Below are positions 24,727-34,444 of a stretch of DNA of 64,000 bases, in pieces. Below the pieces are notes generated by a model, which did no database searches, was not told the DNA's origin, and worked only from the letters and a program-made list of their open reading frames with translations. This stretch comes from Lysobacterales bacterium (GTDB lineage: Bacteria > Pseudomonadota > Gammaproteobacteria > Xanthomonadales > Rhodanobacteraceae). Position 1 is the first letter of the stretch. Every line of letters starts with the position of its first letter. The position numbers were made by a program, and so were the translations under genes. Location: contig JAFKNA010000005.1 of NCBI GenBank assembly GCA_017305135.1, positions 124,001 to 188,000 on the forward strand. The letters run 5' to 3'.

Positions 24727-25153
24727 CGCCGGCTGCAGGAATGGACAGCGGTTGCCCACACCAGCTCCGAGGGCCGATTGACCAGTGATGGCCGCCGAGA
24801 CGCGCAGGGGTGGCGGCAGTGCCCACCTCCGTGATGACGGGTCCAACCGGATGAGTTCCTCTTTTCCCCGAGGACGGCTCGAGGTGCGGGTCGGCGGGAC
24901 ATGCACCGGTGCCTCGCGTCAAACGCCCAACACCCATCGACACGAACCCCCGCCCCCGAGCCGGGGCGCAGGCTGAACTTCGACGCCAACCCGGTACTCC
25001 GACGAGCATGGGAGGCACCATTGCCTCGTCATCGGCTTCAATCACGGGCATCATTGAACGTTGCAGATCGCAGTGGGTTTCCGGCGAAACCAGCGCGGTC
25101 GTTCGCCGCGGGCAGCCCGCCCGCTCCCGATCCGGACAAACAGAACGAGAAGC
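24727..25153. other. Gene-free stretch before trmB
   Basis: About 430 bases after the terminator. Short open frames on both strands lack ribosome binding sites and family resemblance. No strong hairpin, tRNA or recognisable promoter was seen. It presumably holds the trmB promoter. Confidence 0.5.
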
Positions 25154-25927
25154 ATGGAAGATCGCGGCATCCACCAGCGGCCGATCCGCAGTTTCGTCCT
25201 GCGGCAGGGCCGCTTCACCCCGGCCCAGCAGCGCGCCTTCAATGAGCATTGGGCGCGCTACGGCATCGATTACGCTGGCCACGGACGCGACTTCGACGCC
25301 CTGTTCGGCCGCCGCGCGATGCGGGTGCTGGAAATCGGCTTCGGCAACGGCGAGCAGCTCGTGCATTCCGCGCAGGCGGAGGCCGGCCGCGATTTCATCG
25401 GCGTGGAGGTGCACCGTCCGGGTGTCGGGCGACTCCTGAACGCGCTCGCCGAGCGCGACATCACCAACGTGCGCGTGTATGCACACGACGCCGTCGAGGT
25501 GCTGCGCCACGAGATTGCTCCCGGCGACTTGGACGAGGTGCGCATCTATTTTCCCGATCCCTGGCACAAGAAGCGCCACCACAAGCGGCGCCTGGTGCAG
25601 CCGGAGTTCCTCGCGCTGCTGGCCGCACGCGTGCGAAGTGGCGGCCGGCTGCATCTTGCGACCGACTGGCAGGGTTATGCGGAGCACATTCAGGACATCC
25701 TCGCGGCCGCGGCGGCATGGCGGATCGATCCGGCCCATGCCGATCCGGCGCAGCGCCCGGCGTGGCGCGCCGAAACCCATTTCGAGCGGCGCGGGCTGCG
25801 TCTTGGACACCGCGTCCAGGATTTCGTATATGAACGGGTCGGCGATGAGCCGACGCCCGCGCCTCCCCGCAGCACGCCTGATCGACGCCAAGGTCCCGAC
25901 GAACCCGCCCGATGGATGCCGGCCTGA
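25154..25927 (+). CDS. trmB: tRNA (guanine-N7-)-methyltransferase
   Basis: 257 residues. Methylates G46 in the variable loop of tRNA using SAM. Family motifs in order: [18 protein letters not shown] at the N terminus, [13 protein letters not shown] (SAM loop), [32 protein letters not shown] (tRNA/catalytic signature) and [15 protein letters not shown] 25154 precedes the conserved RPIRSF block; the frame is open further upstream but without similarity. The C-terminal 25 residues are Pro-rich and extend past the usual end. It overlaps the permease gene by 16 bases. Confidence 0.95.
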   Translation: MEDRGIHQRPIRSFVLRQGRFTPAQQRAFNEHWARYGIDYAGHGRDFDALFGRRAMRVLEIGFGNGEQLVHSAQAEAGRDFIGVEVHRPGVGRLLNALAERDITNVRVYAHDAVEVLRHEIAPGDLDEVRIYFPDPWHKKRHHKRRLVQPEFLALLAARVRSGGRLHLATDWQGYAEHIQDILAAAAAWRIDPAHADPAQRPAWRAETHFERRGLRLGHRVQDFVYERVGDEPTPAPPRSTPDRRQGPDEPARWMPA

Positions 25928-27759
25928 CCCTCACCACCAATATGGCGCTCGTGTTCGGCCTGCTCGGCTTCACCGTGCTGATGCTGGTGCTCGAATGGAT
26001 CCGTGCCGACGTGGTCGCGCTGCTGGTGATCGTGACCATCGGCGTGACCCGCCTGCTGCCGATCGAGCAGCTCTTCCAGGGCTTCGCCGGCAACGCGGTC
26101 ATGTCGCTGATCGCGGTGATGATCATGGGCGCGGGGCTCGATCGCACCGGCGTGCTCGGCAAGGCCGCCGCGCTCATCCTGCGCTTGGCGGGGGGCGTGG
26201 AGGCGCGGGTCTCCTTCTACGTCAACGCGATGGTCGGCGCGATGTCCTCGGTGATCCAGAGCCAGGCGCTGTCGGCGCTGTTCCTGCCGGTGGTCAGCCG
26301 CGTCAGCGCGCGCACCGGCATTCCCCTCAAGCGCCTGTTGCTGCCGATGGCCTGCGCCATCCTCTGCGGCACCAACATGACGATGATCTCCAATTCGCCG
26401 CTGATCCTCCTCAACGACCTGATCAGCAGCACCAATCGCAACCTGCCGCCGGGCGCGCAGACGATCGAGCCGTTCTCGCTGTTCGCGGTGGCGCCGATCG
26501 GCATCCCGCTGCTGATCGCCGGCCTCGCCTACCTCGCCTTCTTCACGCGCCGGCTGCTGCCGGACGAGGAGGATCGGCAGAAGGTCACGCCGGGGCGCAC
26601 CGAGACCTACTTCGCGGAAACCTATGGCATCGACGGCGAGGTGGTGGAACTCCTGGTCACCGCCGACAGCCCGCTGGTCGGCATGAGCATCGGCGAGGTC
26701 GAGCAGCTCCGCCAGGCGCCGCTGATCCTCGCCCTCAAGAGCGGCAACGAGTCCCGCGTCGCACCGCCCGGCGACCAGATGATCTGGGTCGGCAGCGTGC
26801 TCGGCGTGCTCGGCAAGCGCGAGGCGATCGCCGATTTCGCCAACACCCAGCTGTGCCAGGTGCAGGCGCGCATGCGCAACTTCACCGAGTTGTTCAACCC
26901 GACCCGCGCCGGCATTTCCGAGGTGGTGGTTTCGCCCAGTTCGCGCTGGATCAAGAAAACCATCGGCGACCTGCGCCTGCGCAAGACCTTCGGCATCTCG
27001 GTGCTGGCGGTGAACCGCGGCGAGCAGGTGTTCCGCGAGGACCTGCGCACGGTGGAACTGCGCGCCGGCGATACCCTGGTGCTGCACAGCATGTGGCGCG
27101 ATCTCGCACAGACCGCGCGTACCAAGGACATCGTGGTGGTCACCGACTACCCCAAGGAGGAGCAGCGCCCGAGCAAGATCTGGCACGCGGTGGCGTTCTT
27201 TGGCCTGGCCATGGGCCTGGGTCTGTTCACCAACCTGTCGCTGGCGGTGGCGATGCTGATCGGCGCGGTCGGCATGCTGCTCACCGGCGTGCTCGACATG
27301 GACGAGGCGTATGGCGCCATCAACTGGAAGACCATCTTCACCCTGGCCTGCCTGATCCCGCTCGGCTGGGCCATGGACTCGACCGGCGCGGCGGCCTGGA
27401 TCGCGCAGGAAGTCCTGCGCTACCTCGGCGCCTGGCCACAATGGGGCATGCAGGTGGTGATCGCGGTGATCGCGCTGACGCTGGCCCAGGTGGTGTCCAA
27501 TGTGGGTGCGGCGGTGATGATGGTGCCGATGGCAATCAACATCGCGCTCGCTTCCGGCGCCAATCCGGCCGTCTATGCGTTGATCGTCGCCGTGTCCACG
27601 TCCAACGTCTTCATTATCCCGAGCGCCAATCCGGTGATGATGATCATCGCCGGACCCGGCGGCTACACCGCGCGGGATTTCGTACGCGTTGGCGTACCGC
27701 TGACCGTGCTCATGCTGGTCGTGATGCTGGTGGCGGTGAACCTGGTGTTTGGGCGGTAG
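25912..27759 (+). CDS. SLC13-family permease with two RCK_C (TrkA-C) domains
   Basis: 615 residues. N-terminal membrane helices (about 10-215, with the divalent-anion transporter-like [19 protein letters not shown]) are followed by a cytoplasmic insert of two TrkA-C domains (about 235-410: [39 protein letters not shown]). A second helix bundle with [17 protein letters not shown] and [18 protein letters not shown] completes the protein. This is the layout of sodium-coupled sulfate or dicarboxylate carriers gated by RCK domains. The substrate is not determined. Overlap with trmB suggests cotranscription. Confidence 0.88.
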   Translation: MDAGLTLTTNMALVFGLLGFTVLMLVLEWIRADVVALLVIVTIGVTRLLPIEQLFQGFAGNAVMSLIAVMIMGAGLDRTGVLGKAAALILRLAGGVEARVSFYVNAMVGAMSSVIQSQALSALFLPVVSRVSARTGIPLKRLLLPMACAILCGTNMTMISNSPLILLNDLISSTNRNLPPGAQTIEPFSLFAVAPIGIPLLIAGLAYLAFFTRRLLPDEEDRQKVTPGRTETYFAETYGIDGEVVELLVTADSPLVGMSIGEVEQLRQAPLILALKSGNESRVAPPGDQMIWVGSVLGVLGKREAIADFANTQLCQVQARMRNFTELFNPTRAGISEVVVSPSSRWIKKTIGDLRLRKTFGISVLAVNRGEQVFREDLRTVELRAGDTLVLHSMWRDLAQTARTKDIVVVTDYPKEEQRPSKIWHAVAFFGLAMGLGLFTNLSLAVAMLIGAVGMLLTGVLDMDEAYGAINWKTIFTLACLIPLGWAMDSTGAAAWIAQEVLRYLGAWPQWGMQVVIAVIALTLAQVVSNVGAAVMMVPMAINIALASGANPAVYALIVAVSTSNVFIIPSANPVMMIIAGPGGYTARDFVRVGVPLTVLMLVVMLVAVNLVFGR

Positions 27760-27760
27760 A

Positions 27761-27934
27761 GCCGGGAATCAGGAGTGGGGATTGGAGTGCGTCGCACCCC
27801 CGGTCGATCGCGGAACCGATATGCCGTCGGGCAGCAGGCAGCCCGGACGAAGCGGAAGCCCTGCTTCGCCGCGCGCAACAGGGCAATGACGACCTGCTTC
27901 AACGAATCCCCAGTCCCGAATCCCCAATCCCGGC
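27761..27934. repeat. Pair of inverted GGGATTsGGGA-type repeats
   Basis: GCCGGGAATCAGGAGTGGGG (from 27761) and, in the opposite orientation, CCCCAATCCCGGC ending at 27934. Runs of 'GGGATTCGGGA' style are common between genes in xanthomonads (from memory). The right copy overlaps the last codons of the Rieske gene, so that protein's C terminus (GIGDSGLGIR) is repeat-encoded. Confidence 0.55.
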
Positions 27935-28258
27935 ACCAACCAGCCGCACGTCCCCGTCCACCACTTCGATCGGCACCGCGACGAGGCCGCTGCGGGCTGG
28001 GCCGCCACAGCATTCGCCGCCTTCGACCGCGAAGGTGGCGCCATGCACGGCGCACATGATGCGACCGTCGCGGACCATGAAGCGGCCCGGCGCATAATCG
28101 AGGTTGCGGCCCGCGTGCGGGCACTCGTTATAATAGGCGAAGACCCGTCGGCCCTGCCGCAGGAGGATGATGTCGGCGCCACCGGCGGCGGCGTCCAGCG
28201 TGAGGCCGATGGCGTCGCCGTCGGGGATCTCGTCGATCCGGCACAGGGTCTGGGTCAT
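27899..28258 (-). CDS. Rieske [2Fe-2S] ferredoxin-like protein
   Basis: 119 residues from ATG 28258 (MTQTLCRIDEIPDG). Cluster ligands are Cys46-Pro-His48 (NECPHAGRNLDYAPG) and Cys69-Ala-Val-His72 (IMCAVHGATF), the two-Cys/two-His Rieske pattern. Small soluble Rieske proteins carry electrons to oxygenases or nitrite reductases; no partner enzyme is adjacent, so the partner is unknown. The gene is divergent from the small membrane protein at 28359. The last ten residues fall in a dispersed repeat and are probably a recent read-through extension. Confidence 0.88.
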   Translation of the reverse strand: MTQTLCRIDEIPDGDAIGLTLDAAAGGADIILLRQGRRVFAYYNECPHAGRNLDYAPGRFMVRDGRIMCAVHGATFAVEGGECCGGPARSGLVAVPIEVVDGDVRLVGAGIGDSGLGIR

Positions 28259-28358
28259 GGTCGGGAAGGCGTTCAGGCACTTGCGGGCGCGGCGCGGTGC
28301 CCCAAACATTGACGGGCCCGGCTTGCGTTGTCGGATTCTTGCATACGGAGAGCGGCAG

Positions 28359-28628
28359 ATGTTCCAGACCATGTTCCAGCTTCCGCGGCCACGCCATCCG
28401 CTCGCGCGGTTCGCGCTGGCCGTGGTCGGCGCGGGCCTGCTGCTGCTGATGGCGATGTTCGGCATGATCCTGTTCGCCGCGGTGGCGCTCGGCGGCGCGC
28501 TGTGGCTGCTGGTCGCTCGGCTGCGCGGCTCGTTGCCCCGTCGGCCGCGGGCCGGGCGCGTGGATCGGCCGGCGGGCATCATCGAAGGCGAGTTCCGGGT
28601 CCTGCGCGATCACGACGGTCCCGCCTGA
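28359..28628 (+). CDS. Small membrane protein of unknown function
   Basis: 89 residues from ATG 28359 with GGAGAG upstream. One long or two tight membrane segments (FALAVVGAGLLLLMAMFGMILFA and VALGGALWLLVA) are followed by a basic cytoplasmic linker (RLRGSLPRRPRAGRVDR) and an acidic end (IIEGEFRVLRDHDGPA). The IIEGEFR-type C terminus occurs in other small xanthomonad membrane proteins, from memory. No function recognised. Same strand as the YedA-like gene 65 bases downstream. Confidence 0.6.
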   Translation: MFQTMFQLPRPRHPLARFALAVVGAGLLLLMAMFGMILFAAVALGGALWLLVARLRGSLPRRPRAGRVDRPAGIIEGEFRVLRDHDGPA

Positions 28629-28693
28629 GTCCTCCCAAGCTGCCTCCCGGCACGACGTGTGCCGCCGCCCGCACCGACCCAGCAGGTCCGCCG

Positions 28694-29605
28694 ATGAAGG
28701 CGCCCAGCGTTCCGACCGGATCCGATCCGGCGCTCCCTTCCACACGGCGGCTGCTGGTGCCGCTGGCGCTGCTCGCGCTGTACTTCATCTGGGGCTCGAC
28801 CTATTTCGCGATCCGCGTCGGGCTGGAGAGCTGGCCACCCTTCCTCATGGCAGCGCTGCGCTTCCTGTACGCGGGCGCGGCGCTGTATGCCTTCCTGCGC
28901 TGGCGCGGCATGGCCGCGCCGACCCGCAGCCAGTGGCTGAATTCGACCGTCACCGGAACCCTGCTGCTCGGGCTCGGCAATGGCCTGGTCTGCTTCGCGG
29001 AGCAGACCGTCGCCTCGGGGCTGGCCGCCGTCACGGTCGCCAGCATGCCGCTGTTCGCGGCGGTGTTCGGCGGCCTCTACGGCCAGTGGCCGGCGCGCCG
29101 CGAGTGGGTCGGCCTGGCGATCGGCTTCGCGGGCGTGGTGCTGCTCAACCTCGGCGGCAGCATCGGTGGCACGCCGCTCGGGGCGCTGGCGCTGCTGGCC
29201 GCCGCCGCATCATGGGCCTTCGGATCGATCTGGAGCCGCCGCCGCGACATGCCCCCGGCAGCGATGAATACCGCGGCGCAGATGCTGACCGGCGGCGCGG
29301 TGCTGCTCGCCTTCTCGCTGCTGGTCGGCGAGCGCTGGCCGGAGGCGCCAGCGCTGTCGGCGAACCTGGCCATCGCCTACCTCGCGATCGCCGGCTCGCT
29401 GGTCGCCTTCAGCGCCTACCTCTACCTCCTCAATGCCGTGCGCCCGGCACTCGCGACCAGCTACGCCTACGTGAATCCGCCGGTGGCGGTGCTGATCGGC
29501 GCACTGCTCGGCGGCGAGGCCGTACATGCGCTCGACATCGCCGCGATGGCCATCATCCTGGGCGGCGTCGCATTGATCGCCCTGGGGCGTACCCGGCGCG
29601 CCTGA
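28694..29605 (+). CDS. yedA: YedA-like EamA/DMT-family exporter
   Basis: 303 residues with ten predicted membrane segments in two EamA repeats ([41 protein letters not shown]). The [11 protein letters not shown] and [17 protein letters not shown] motifs match the drug/metabolite exporter YedA group. Such proteins export metabolites or toxic compounds; the substrate is unknown. ATG 28694 gives the normal length. It ends 67 bases before proS. Confidence 0.85.
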   Translation: MKAPSVPTGSDPALPSTRRLLVPLALLALYFIWGSTYFAIRVGLESWPPFLMAALRFLYAGAALYAFLRWRGMAAPTRSQWLNSTVTGTLLLGLGNGLVCFAEQTVASGLAAVTVASMPLFAAVFGGLYGQWPARREWVGLAIGFAGVVLLNLGGSIGGTPLGALALLAAAASWAFGSIWSRRRDMPPAAMNTAAQMLTGGAVLLAFSLLVGERWPEAPALSANLAIAYLAIAGSLVAFSAYLYLLNAVRPALATSYAYVNPPVAVLIGALLGGEAVHALDIAAMAIILGGVALIALGRTRRA

Positions 29606-29672
29606 AGCCGGGCGCGGGACGGCAGCACTTACGCTGCTAGAATCGCCGGTTCCGCGCCATTCCGGTCCCGCC

Positions 29673-31370
29673 ATGCGCCTGTCCCGCTTTCACCTTGCCA
29701 CCGTCAAGGAAATTCCCGCCGACGCCGAAATCGCCAGCCACCAGTTGATGGTGCGAAGCGGCATGATCCGCAAGCTGGCGGCCGGCATTTATACCTGGTC
29801 GCCGCTCGGCCTGCGCGTGCTGTCGCGGGTGGAACGGGTGGTGCGCGAGGAAATGAATCGCGCCGGCGCGGTCGAACTCCTGATGCCCTCGGTGCAGCCG
29901 CGCGAGCTGTGGGAAGAGACCGGCCGCTGGGAGAAGTTCGGCGGGCAGCTCCTCAAGATCCGCGATCGCAAGGAGGCGGAGTACTGCTACGGGCCGACGC
30001 ATGAGGAAGTGATTACCGACTTCGCGCGCCAGGAGCTCAAGAGCTACAAGCAGCTGCCGGTCACCTTCTACCAGATCCAGACCAAGTTCCGGGACGAGAT
30101 CCGGCCGCGCTTCGGCGTGATGCGCGCGCGCGAGTTCCTGATGAAGGACGCCTACTCCTTCCATCTCGATGCGGAAGGACTCGCCGCCGAATACCGCAAC
30201 ATGTACGACGCCTACACGCGCATCTTCTCGCGGCTGGGGCTTGACTTCCGCGCGGTGCAGGCCGATACCGGCGCGATCGGCGGCAATGCCAGCCACGAAT
30301 TCCAGGTGCTGGCGGATTCGGGCGAGGATCAGATCGCGTTTTCCGATGCCTCCGATTACGCCGCCAACGTCGAAATGGCGGAAGCCGTGGCGCCGGCCGA
30401 CCCGCGCCCGGCGCCATCGGAGAACCTGGAGCGCGTTGCCACGCCGACGCAGCGCAGCATCGAGGACGTGGCGGCGTTCCTCGGACTCGCCCCGCAAGCC
30501 TGCCTCAAGACCATGCTGGTGCGCGGCAGCGAGGGCCTGGTGGCGCTGTGCGTGCGTGGCGACCACGAGCTCAATGACGTCAAGGTGGCCAAGCTGCCTG
30601 AACTTCCGGGCGTGATGGAACTGGCCGACGAGACCGCGATCCTCGCCGCCACCGGTGCGCCGCCGGGCTTCATCGGCCCGGTTGGCCTGCCCGAATCGAT
30701 TCCCGTGATCGTGGACCGGAGCGCCGCCGCGATGGCGGACTTCGTCTGTGGTGGCAACCAGGACGGCAGCCACTGGCGGGGCGCGAACTGGGATCGCGAT
30801 GCGCGCCTGACGCGCGTGGCGGACCTGCGCAAGGTGGTGGAAGGCGACGCCTCGCCCGATGGCAACGGCCATCTGCACGTCGCGCGCGGCATCGAGGTCG
30901 GACACGTCTTCCAGCTCGGCGCGCGCTATGCCGAAGCCATGCACGCAACCGTGCTCGACGACAGTGGCAAGGCGCGCGTGATGCAGATGGGCTGCTACGG
31001 GATCGGCGTCAGCCGCATCGTCGCCGCCGCCATCGAGCAGAACCACGACGAAGCGGGCATCATCTGGCCGGAACCGATGGCGCCCTGGCAGGTTGCCATT
31101 TGCCCGATCAACCCGAAGCACGATGCGAAGGTGACGGCAGCGGCGGAGGCGCTCCACGCGGAGCTGCAATCGCAAGGCCTGGAGGTGCTGCTCGATGACC
31201 GCGGATTGCGGCCGGGACCGATGTTCGCCGACATCGAGCTGATCGGCATTCCGCATCGCATCGTGATCAGTGAACGCGGCCTCGCCGCGGGCACCTTCGA
31301 GTACCGGCGGCGCGGCGAAAGCGAGAACCGCACCCTGGATCGCGCGGAGCTTTTGCGCGTCTTCCGCTGA
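29673..31370 (+). CDS. proS: Prolyl-tRNA synthetase (bacterial type)
   Basis: 565 residues, the length of the E. coli-type enzyme. Class II motifs are visible: motif 1 region ([20 protein letters not shown]), motif 2 ([23 protein letters not shown]) and motif 3 near 440 ([17 protein letters not shown]). Between motifs 2 and 3 lies the YbaK-like editing insertion (about 225-400), which clears mischarged Ala-tRNA(Pro). The C-terminal anticodon-binding domain starts near 470 ([13 protein letters not shown]). Confidence 0.97.
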   Translation: MRLSRFHLATVKEIPADAEIASHQLMVRSGMIRKLAAGIYTWSPLGLRVLSRVERVVREEMNRAGAVELLMPSVQPRELWEETGRWEKFGGQLLKIRDRKEAEYCYGPTHEEVITDFARQELKSYKQLPVTFYQIQTKFRDEIRPRFGVMRAREFLMKDAYSFHLDAEGLAAEYRNMYDAYTRIFSRLGLDFRAVQADTGAIGGNASHEFQVLADSGEDQIAFSDASDYAANVEMAEAVAPADPRPAPSENLERVATPTQRSIEDVAAFLGLAPQACLKTMLVRGSEGLVALCVRGDHELNDVKVAKLPELPGVMELADETAILAATGAPPGFIGPVGLPESIPVIVDRSAAAMADFVCGGNQDGSHWRGANWDRDARLTRVADLRKVVEGDASPDGNGHLHVARGIEVGHVFQLGARYAEAMHATVLDDSGKARVMQMGCYGIGVSRIVAAAIEQNHDEAGIIWPEPMAPWQVAICPINPKHDAKVTAAAEALHAELQSQGLEVLLDDRGLRPGPMFADIELIGIPHRIVISERGLAAGTFEYRRRGESENRTLDRAELLRVFR

Positions 31371-31816
31371 GCGCGTGACTGCGGGACAGGTCATGTCCTT
31401 TGCCATTCCCCGCATTCCATCCGCGATCCATCGCCATGCGGAATGACGCTCCACGCTGCGTCGATTGGGGCCGCGCAGCGCACGGCGCCGCGGCTCGAAT
31501 AAGAAGTTCCTGAATGGAGCCTCGTAAAGCCACGCATGTGCCAAATGGCACGCGTGATCGCGTGCGTTTCTTATTGTAGTATTCGCGGCACTGATTGGAG
31601 CCTGGATCGGCATATGGAAGTGTCCCATGCGGGTCGAAGGCGGAGGAATTGAACGAGCGGCCACGCCGCGATGTCGATTGCCCGGCTGGCCAGGATCGAC
31701 CCGAATCCAGGCACGGTAGAGTCGCGGCATCGGATCGCCGCCGGAAGTGACATCTTTCAGTCGTTCGTGCCGCAACCCGGTGCGATTCATCCATGACATG
31801 CAAGAGGTAAAGACAT
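31371..31816. other. Gene-free upstream region of the H-NS-like gene
   Basis: 446 bases with no supported gene, more A+T-rich than the neighbourhood around 31490-31620 (for example TTTCTTATTGTAGTATTC). It has a hairpin at 31531-31556 (CACGC-AT-GTGCCA / TGGCAC-GCGTG, 2-base bulge). It probably contains the hns-like promoter; curved AT-rich DNA upstream of H-NS genes is often autoregulatory, which is inference here. Confidence 0.5.
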
Positions 31817-32140
31817 ATGGCAGTCGATCTGAAGTCCATGAACCACAACCAGCTTGGCGATCTCATTGAGCGGGCGAAGGCGCGTCAGGAAGAACTGGTC
31901 AAGGAAAAGGCCGCCAAGCTCCGCGAGAAGATCAATGCGATGGTCAGGGCCGAAGGCTTCGGTCTCGACGAAGTGCTGGGCCGCTCCGCTCCGCGCGGCA
32001 AGACCCGCGGCAAGGCCAAGGCCAAGTTCCGCAATCCCGACGACCCGAACCAGACCTGGAGCGGCCGCGGCAAGCGCCCGAACTGGTTCCACGCCGCGCT
32101 GGCCTCCGGCAAGAGCGAGAACGACCTGCTGATCGGCTGA
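31817..32140 (+). CDS. H-NS-family nucleoid-associated protein
   Basis: 107 residues: an N-terminal coiled-coil oligomerisation region (NQLGDLIERAKARQEELVKEKAAKLREKI, about 10-45), a basic linker (RGKTRGKAKAK) and the C-terminal H-NS DNA-binding signature (FRNPDDPNQTWSGRGKRPNWF, AT-hook-like core). H-NS proteins silence AT-rich, often acquired, DNA and compact the chromosome. A monocistronic gene with a long upstream region and a stem-loop downstream. Relatives in Xanthomonas include the XrvA group of virulence regulators. Confidence 0.93.
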   Translation: MAVDLKSMNHNQLGDLIERAKARQEELVKEKAAKLREKINAMVRAEGFGLDEVLGRSAPRGKTRGKAKAKFRNPDDPNQTWSGRGKRPNWFHAALASGKSENDLLIG

Positions 32141-32165
32141 GCGCCGGGCAGTCGCCGCCCCCCAG

Positions 32166-32191
32166 GGACGCCGGCCCCGTGGCCGGCGTCC
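32166..32191 (+). terminator. GC-rich stem-loop after the H-NS-like gene
   Basis: Perfect 11-bp stem GGACGCCGGCC / GGCCGGCGTCC with a 4-base loop, 26 bases after the stop codon. No T-run follows, so it is a likely but not classical terminator. Confidence 0.5.
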
Positions 32192-32309
32192 TGCGGTGGG
32201 CGTCTGGCGGCCTTCGGACGCTTCGCCGATAATCCCCGCTCGCGAGGCGCACGGATTCCTTTCCCCGCGCGCCGACGGACAGTCGCGCAGCAAGACGATC
32301 GGGGAGCCA

Positions 32310-34262
32310 ATGAACAAGCCCATCTGGGAGCCGGGGAGCGAGCGCGTCGAACGCGCCAACATGAGCCGCTTCATCCGTTTCGTGCGTGAAAGCGCCGGCA
32401 ACGACGACATCAGCGGCTACGAACAGCTCTACGAGTTCTCGACCCGCTGCCCGGACAGGTTCTGGCCCCTGGTATGGGAATTCTGCGGCATCCGCGCGAG
32501 CGGCGAGCACACGCCCGTGCTGGTCGACGGCGACAGGATGCCGGGCGCGCGCTGGTTTCCCGGCGTGCGCCTCAATTTCGCGCAGAACCTCCTGCGCTAC
32601 CGGGATGATCGCACCGCGATCGTGTTCCGCAACGAATGGGGCCACCGGCGCGAGCTCTCCTATGCCGAACTCCATGCCGAGGTCGGCCGGCTCGCCCATG
32701 CGCTGAAGGAAGCCGGTGTCGGCGTCGGCGATCGCGTCGCCGGCTTCATGCCGAACATCCCGGAGACCGTCATCGCGATGCTGGCGACCACATCGCTCGG
32801 CGCGGTCTGGTCCTCGTGCTCACCCGACTTCGGCATCCGTGGCGTGGTCGACCGCTTCGGCCAGATCGAGCCGAAGGTCCTGTTTACCGCCGACCGTTAC
32901 GGCTACGGCGGCAAGCGCTTCGATTGCCTCGAGAAGATCCGCGGCGTGCTCGGTGAAATGCCGAGCGTCGAGCGCCTGGTGGTGGTGCCCTACAGCGGCG
33001 AGCCGCTCGATCTCGGGGGCCTGCCGAACGCCATCGCCTGGCCCGACTTCACCGGCAGCGGCGAGCACGCCATCGCCTTCGAGGCGCTGCCATTCGACCA
33101 CCCCGTCTACATCATGTATTCGTCCGGCACCACTGGCGTCCCCAAGTGCATCGTGCACGGCGCCGGCGGCACGCTGATCCAGCACCTCAAGGAACTGGTG
33201 CTGCACACGGACGTGAAGCGCGAGGATCGCCTCTTCTACTACACCACCTGTGGCTGGATGATGTGGAACTGGCTGGTATCCGGGCTCGCCGTCGGCGCCA
33301 CGCTGGTGCTCTACGACGGCTCGCCCTCGCATCCGGACGGCAACGCCCTCTGGCACCTCGCCGACGAGGTCGGCATCAGCATCTTCGGCACCAGCGCGAA
33401 GTGGCTGAGCGCGATCGAGAAGGCAGGGATCAAGCCGCGCGAATCGCACAAGCTGCTGCACCTCAAGACGATTCTTTCCACCGGCTCGCCGCTGTCGCCG
33501 GAGAGCTACGACTACGTCTACCGCGACATCAAGGAGCGCGTGCTGCTGGCCTCGATTTCCGGCGGCACCGACATCGTCTCCTGCTTCGCCCTCGGCAATC
33601 CGCTGCTGCCGGTGTACCGCGGCGAGCTGCAATGCCGGGGCCTCGGCATGAAGGTCGAGATCCTCGACGACGCCGGCAGGCCGGTTCGCGGCGAACCCGG
33701 CGAGCTCTCGTGCCTGGCGCCGTTCCCGTGCATGCCGGTGTACTTCTGGAACGACCCGGACGGCACCAAATACCGCAATGCGTACTTCTCGCGCGTGCCC
33801 GGCGCCTGGTGCCACGGCGACCGCGCGATGCTCACCGAGCATGACGGCATCGTCATCTACGGGCGCTCGGACGCGACCCTGAATCCGGGCGGCGTGCGCA
33901 TCGGCACGGCGGAAATCTACCGCCAGGTCGAGCAGATCCCCGAGGTTCTGGAGTCGGTGGCCGTCGGCCAGCACTGGGACGACGACGAGCGGGTGATCCT
34001 GTTCGTGCGCCTGCGCGAAGGTCTCGCGCTGGACGATGACCTGCGCAGCCGCATCGTGCGCCAGATCCGCGCCAACACGACGCCGCGCCACGTGCCGGCG
34101 AAGATCCTGCAGGTCGCCGACATCCCGCGCACCATCTCCGGCAAGATCACCGAAATCGCGGTGCGCGACACCATCCATGGCAGGCCGGTGAAGAACACCG
34201 ACGCGCTGGCCAACCCGCAGGCGCTGGAGTGCTTCCGCGGCTTGGCCGAGCTCGAGGGCTGA
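32310..34262 (+). CDS. acsA: Acetoacetyl-CoA synthetase
   Basis: 650 residues, the normal length of acetoacetate-CoA ligase. It activates acetoacetate with ATP and CoA, in ketone-body or PHB-derived acetoacetate use. Motifs: the N-terminal WPLVWEFCGI and WFPGVRLNFAQNLL typical of this subgroup, the AMP-binding loop YSSGTTGVPKCIVHGAGG, TCGWMMWNWLVSGL, and the catalytic Lys in RTISGKITEIAV near residue 618. The WFPG..LNFA block separates it from acetyl-CoA synthetase. GGGGAG lies just upstream of ATG 32310. The gene symbol is tentative (aacS is also used). Confidence 0.9.
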   Translation: MNKPIWEPGSERVERANMSRFIRFVRESAGNDDISGYEQLYEFSTRCPDRFWPLVWEFCGIRASGEHTPVLVDGDRMPGARWFPGVRLNFAQNLLRYRDDRTAIVFRNEWGHRRELSYAELHAEVGRLAHALKEAGVGVGDRVAGFMPNIPETVIAMLATTSLGAVWSSCSPDFGIRGVVDRFGQIEPKVLFTADRYGYGGKRFDCLEKIRGVLGEMPSVERLVVVPYSGEPLDLGGLPNAIAWPDFTGSGEHAIAFEALPFDHPVYIMYSSGTTGVPKCIVHGAGGTLIQHLKELVLHTDVKREDRLFYYTTCGWMMWNWLVSGLAVGATLVLYDGSPSHPDGNALWHLADEVGISIFGTSAKWLSAIEKAGIKPRESHKLLHLKTILSTGSPLSPESYDYVYRDIKERVLLASISGGTDIVSCFALGNPLLPVYRGELQCRGLGMKVEILDDAGRPVRGEPGELSCLAPFPCMPVYFWNDPDGTKYRNAYFSRVPGAWCHGDRAMLTEHDGIVIYGRSDATLNPGGVRIGTAEIYRQVEQIPEVLESVAVGQHWDDDERVILFVRLREGLALDDDLRSRIVRQIRANTTPRHVPAKILQVADIPRTISGKITEIAVRDTIHGRPVKNTDALANPQALECFRGLAELEG

Positions 34263-34332
34263 GCCAAGCCTTCCAGCCCCCCGGCCACCCGAGGACTCGA
34301 ATCCGGCGTGCCCAGAACATGCAGCATGACCC

Positions 34333-34400
34333 GTGGGAGCGGCTTCAGCCGCGATGCCGTTGCGCATTGGCCAAGGCATCGGGAGTGAAGTCCCTCCCAC
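34333..34400. repeat. REP doublet (GTGGGAGCGGCTTCAGCCGCGA)
   Basis: GTGGGAGCGGCTTCAGCCGC at 34333, and in inverse orientation the related GTGGGAGGGACTTCACTCCC ending at 34400. Both outer ends continue into GATGCC. This is a paired, inverted REP arrangement of the kind known in pseudomonads and xanthomonads, between two convergent genes, and could act as a transcription or exonuclease barrier. Confidence 0.75.
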
Positions 34401-34444
34401 GTCAGCATTGGTAGGTTTGAGCCAGCCCTGTTCGCCGCAGCGCG

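Noticed and set aside
29637-31799. A 720-codon minus-strand frame across proS
   Set aside because: Antisense to a certain housekeeping gene, His/Arg-rich and without similarity; typical of high-GC DNA.
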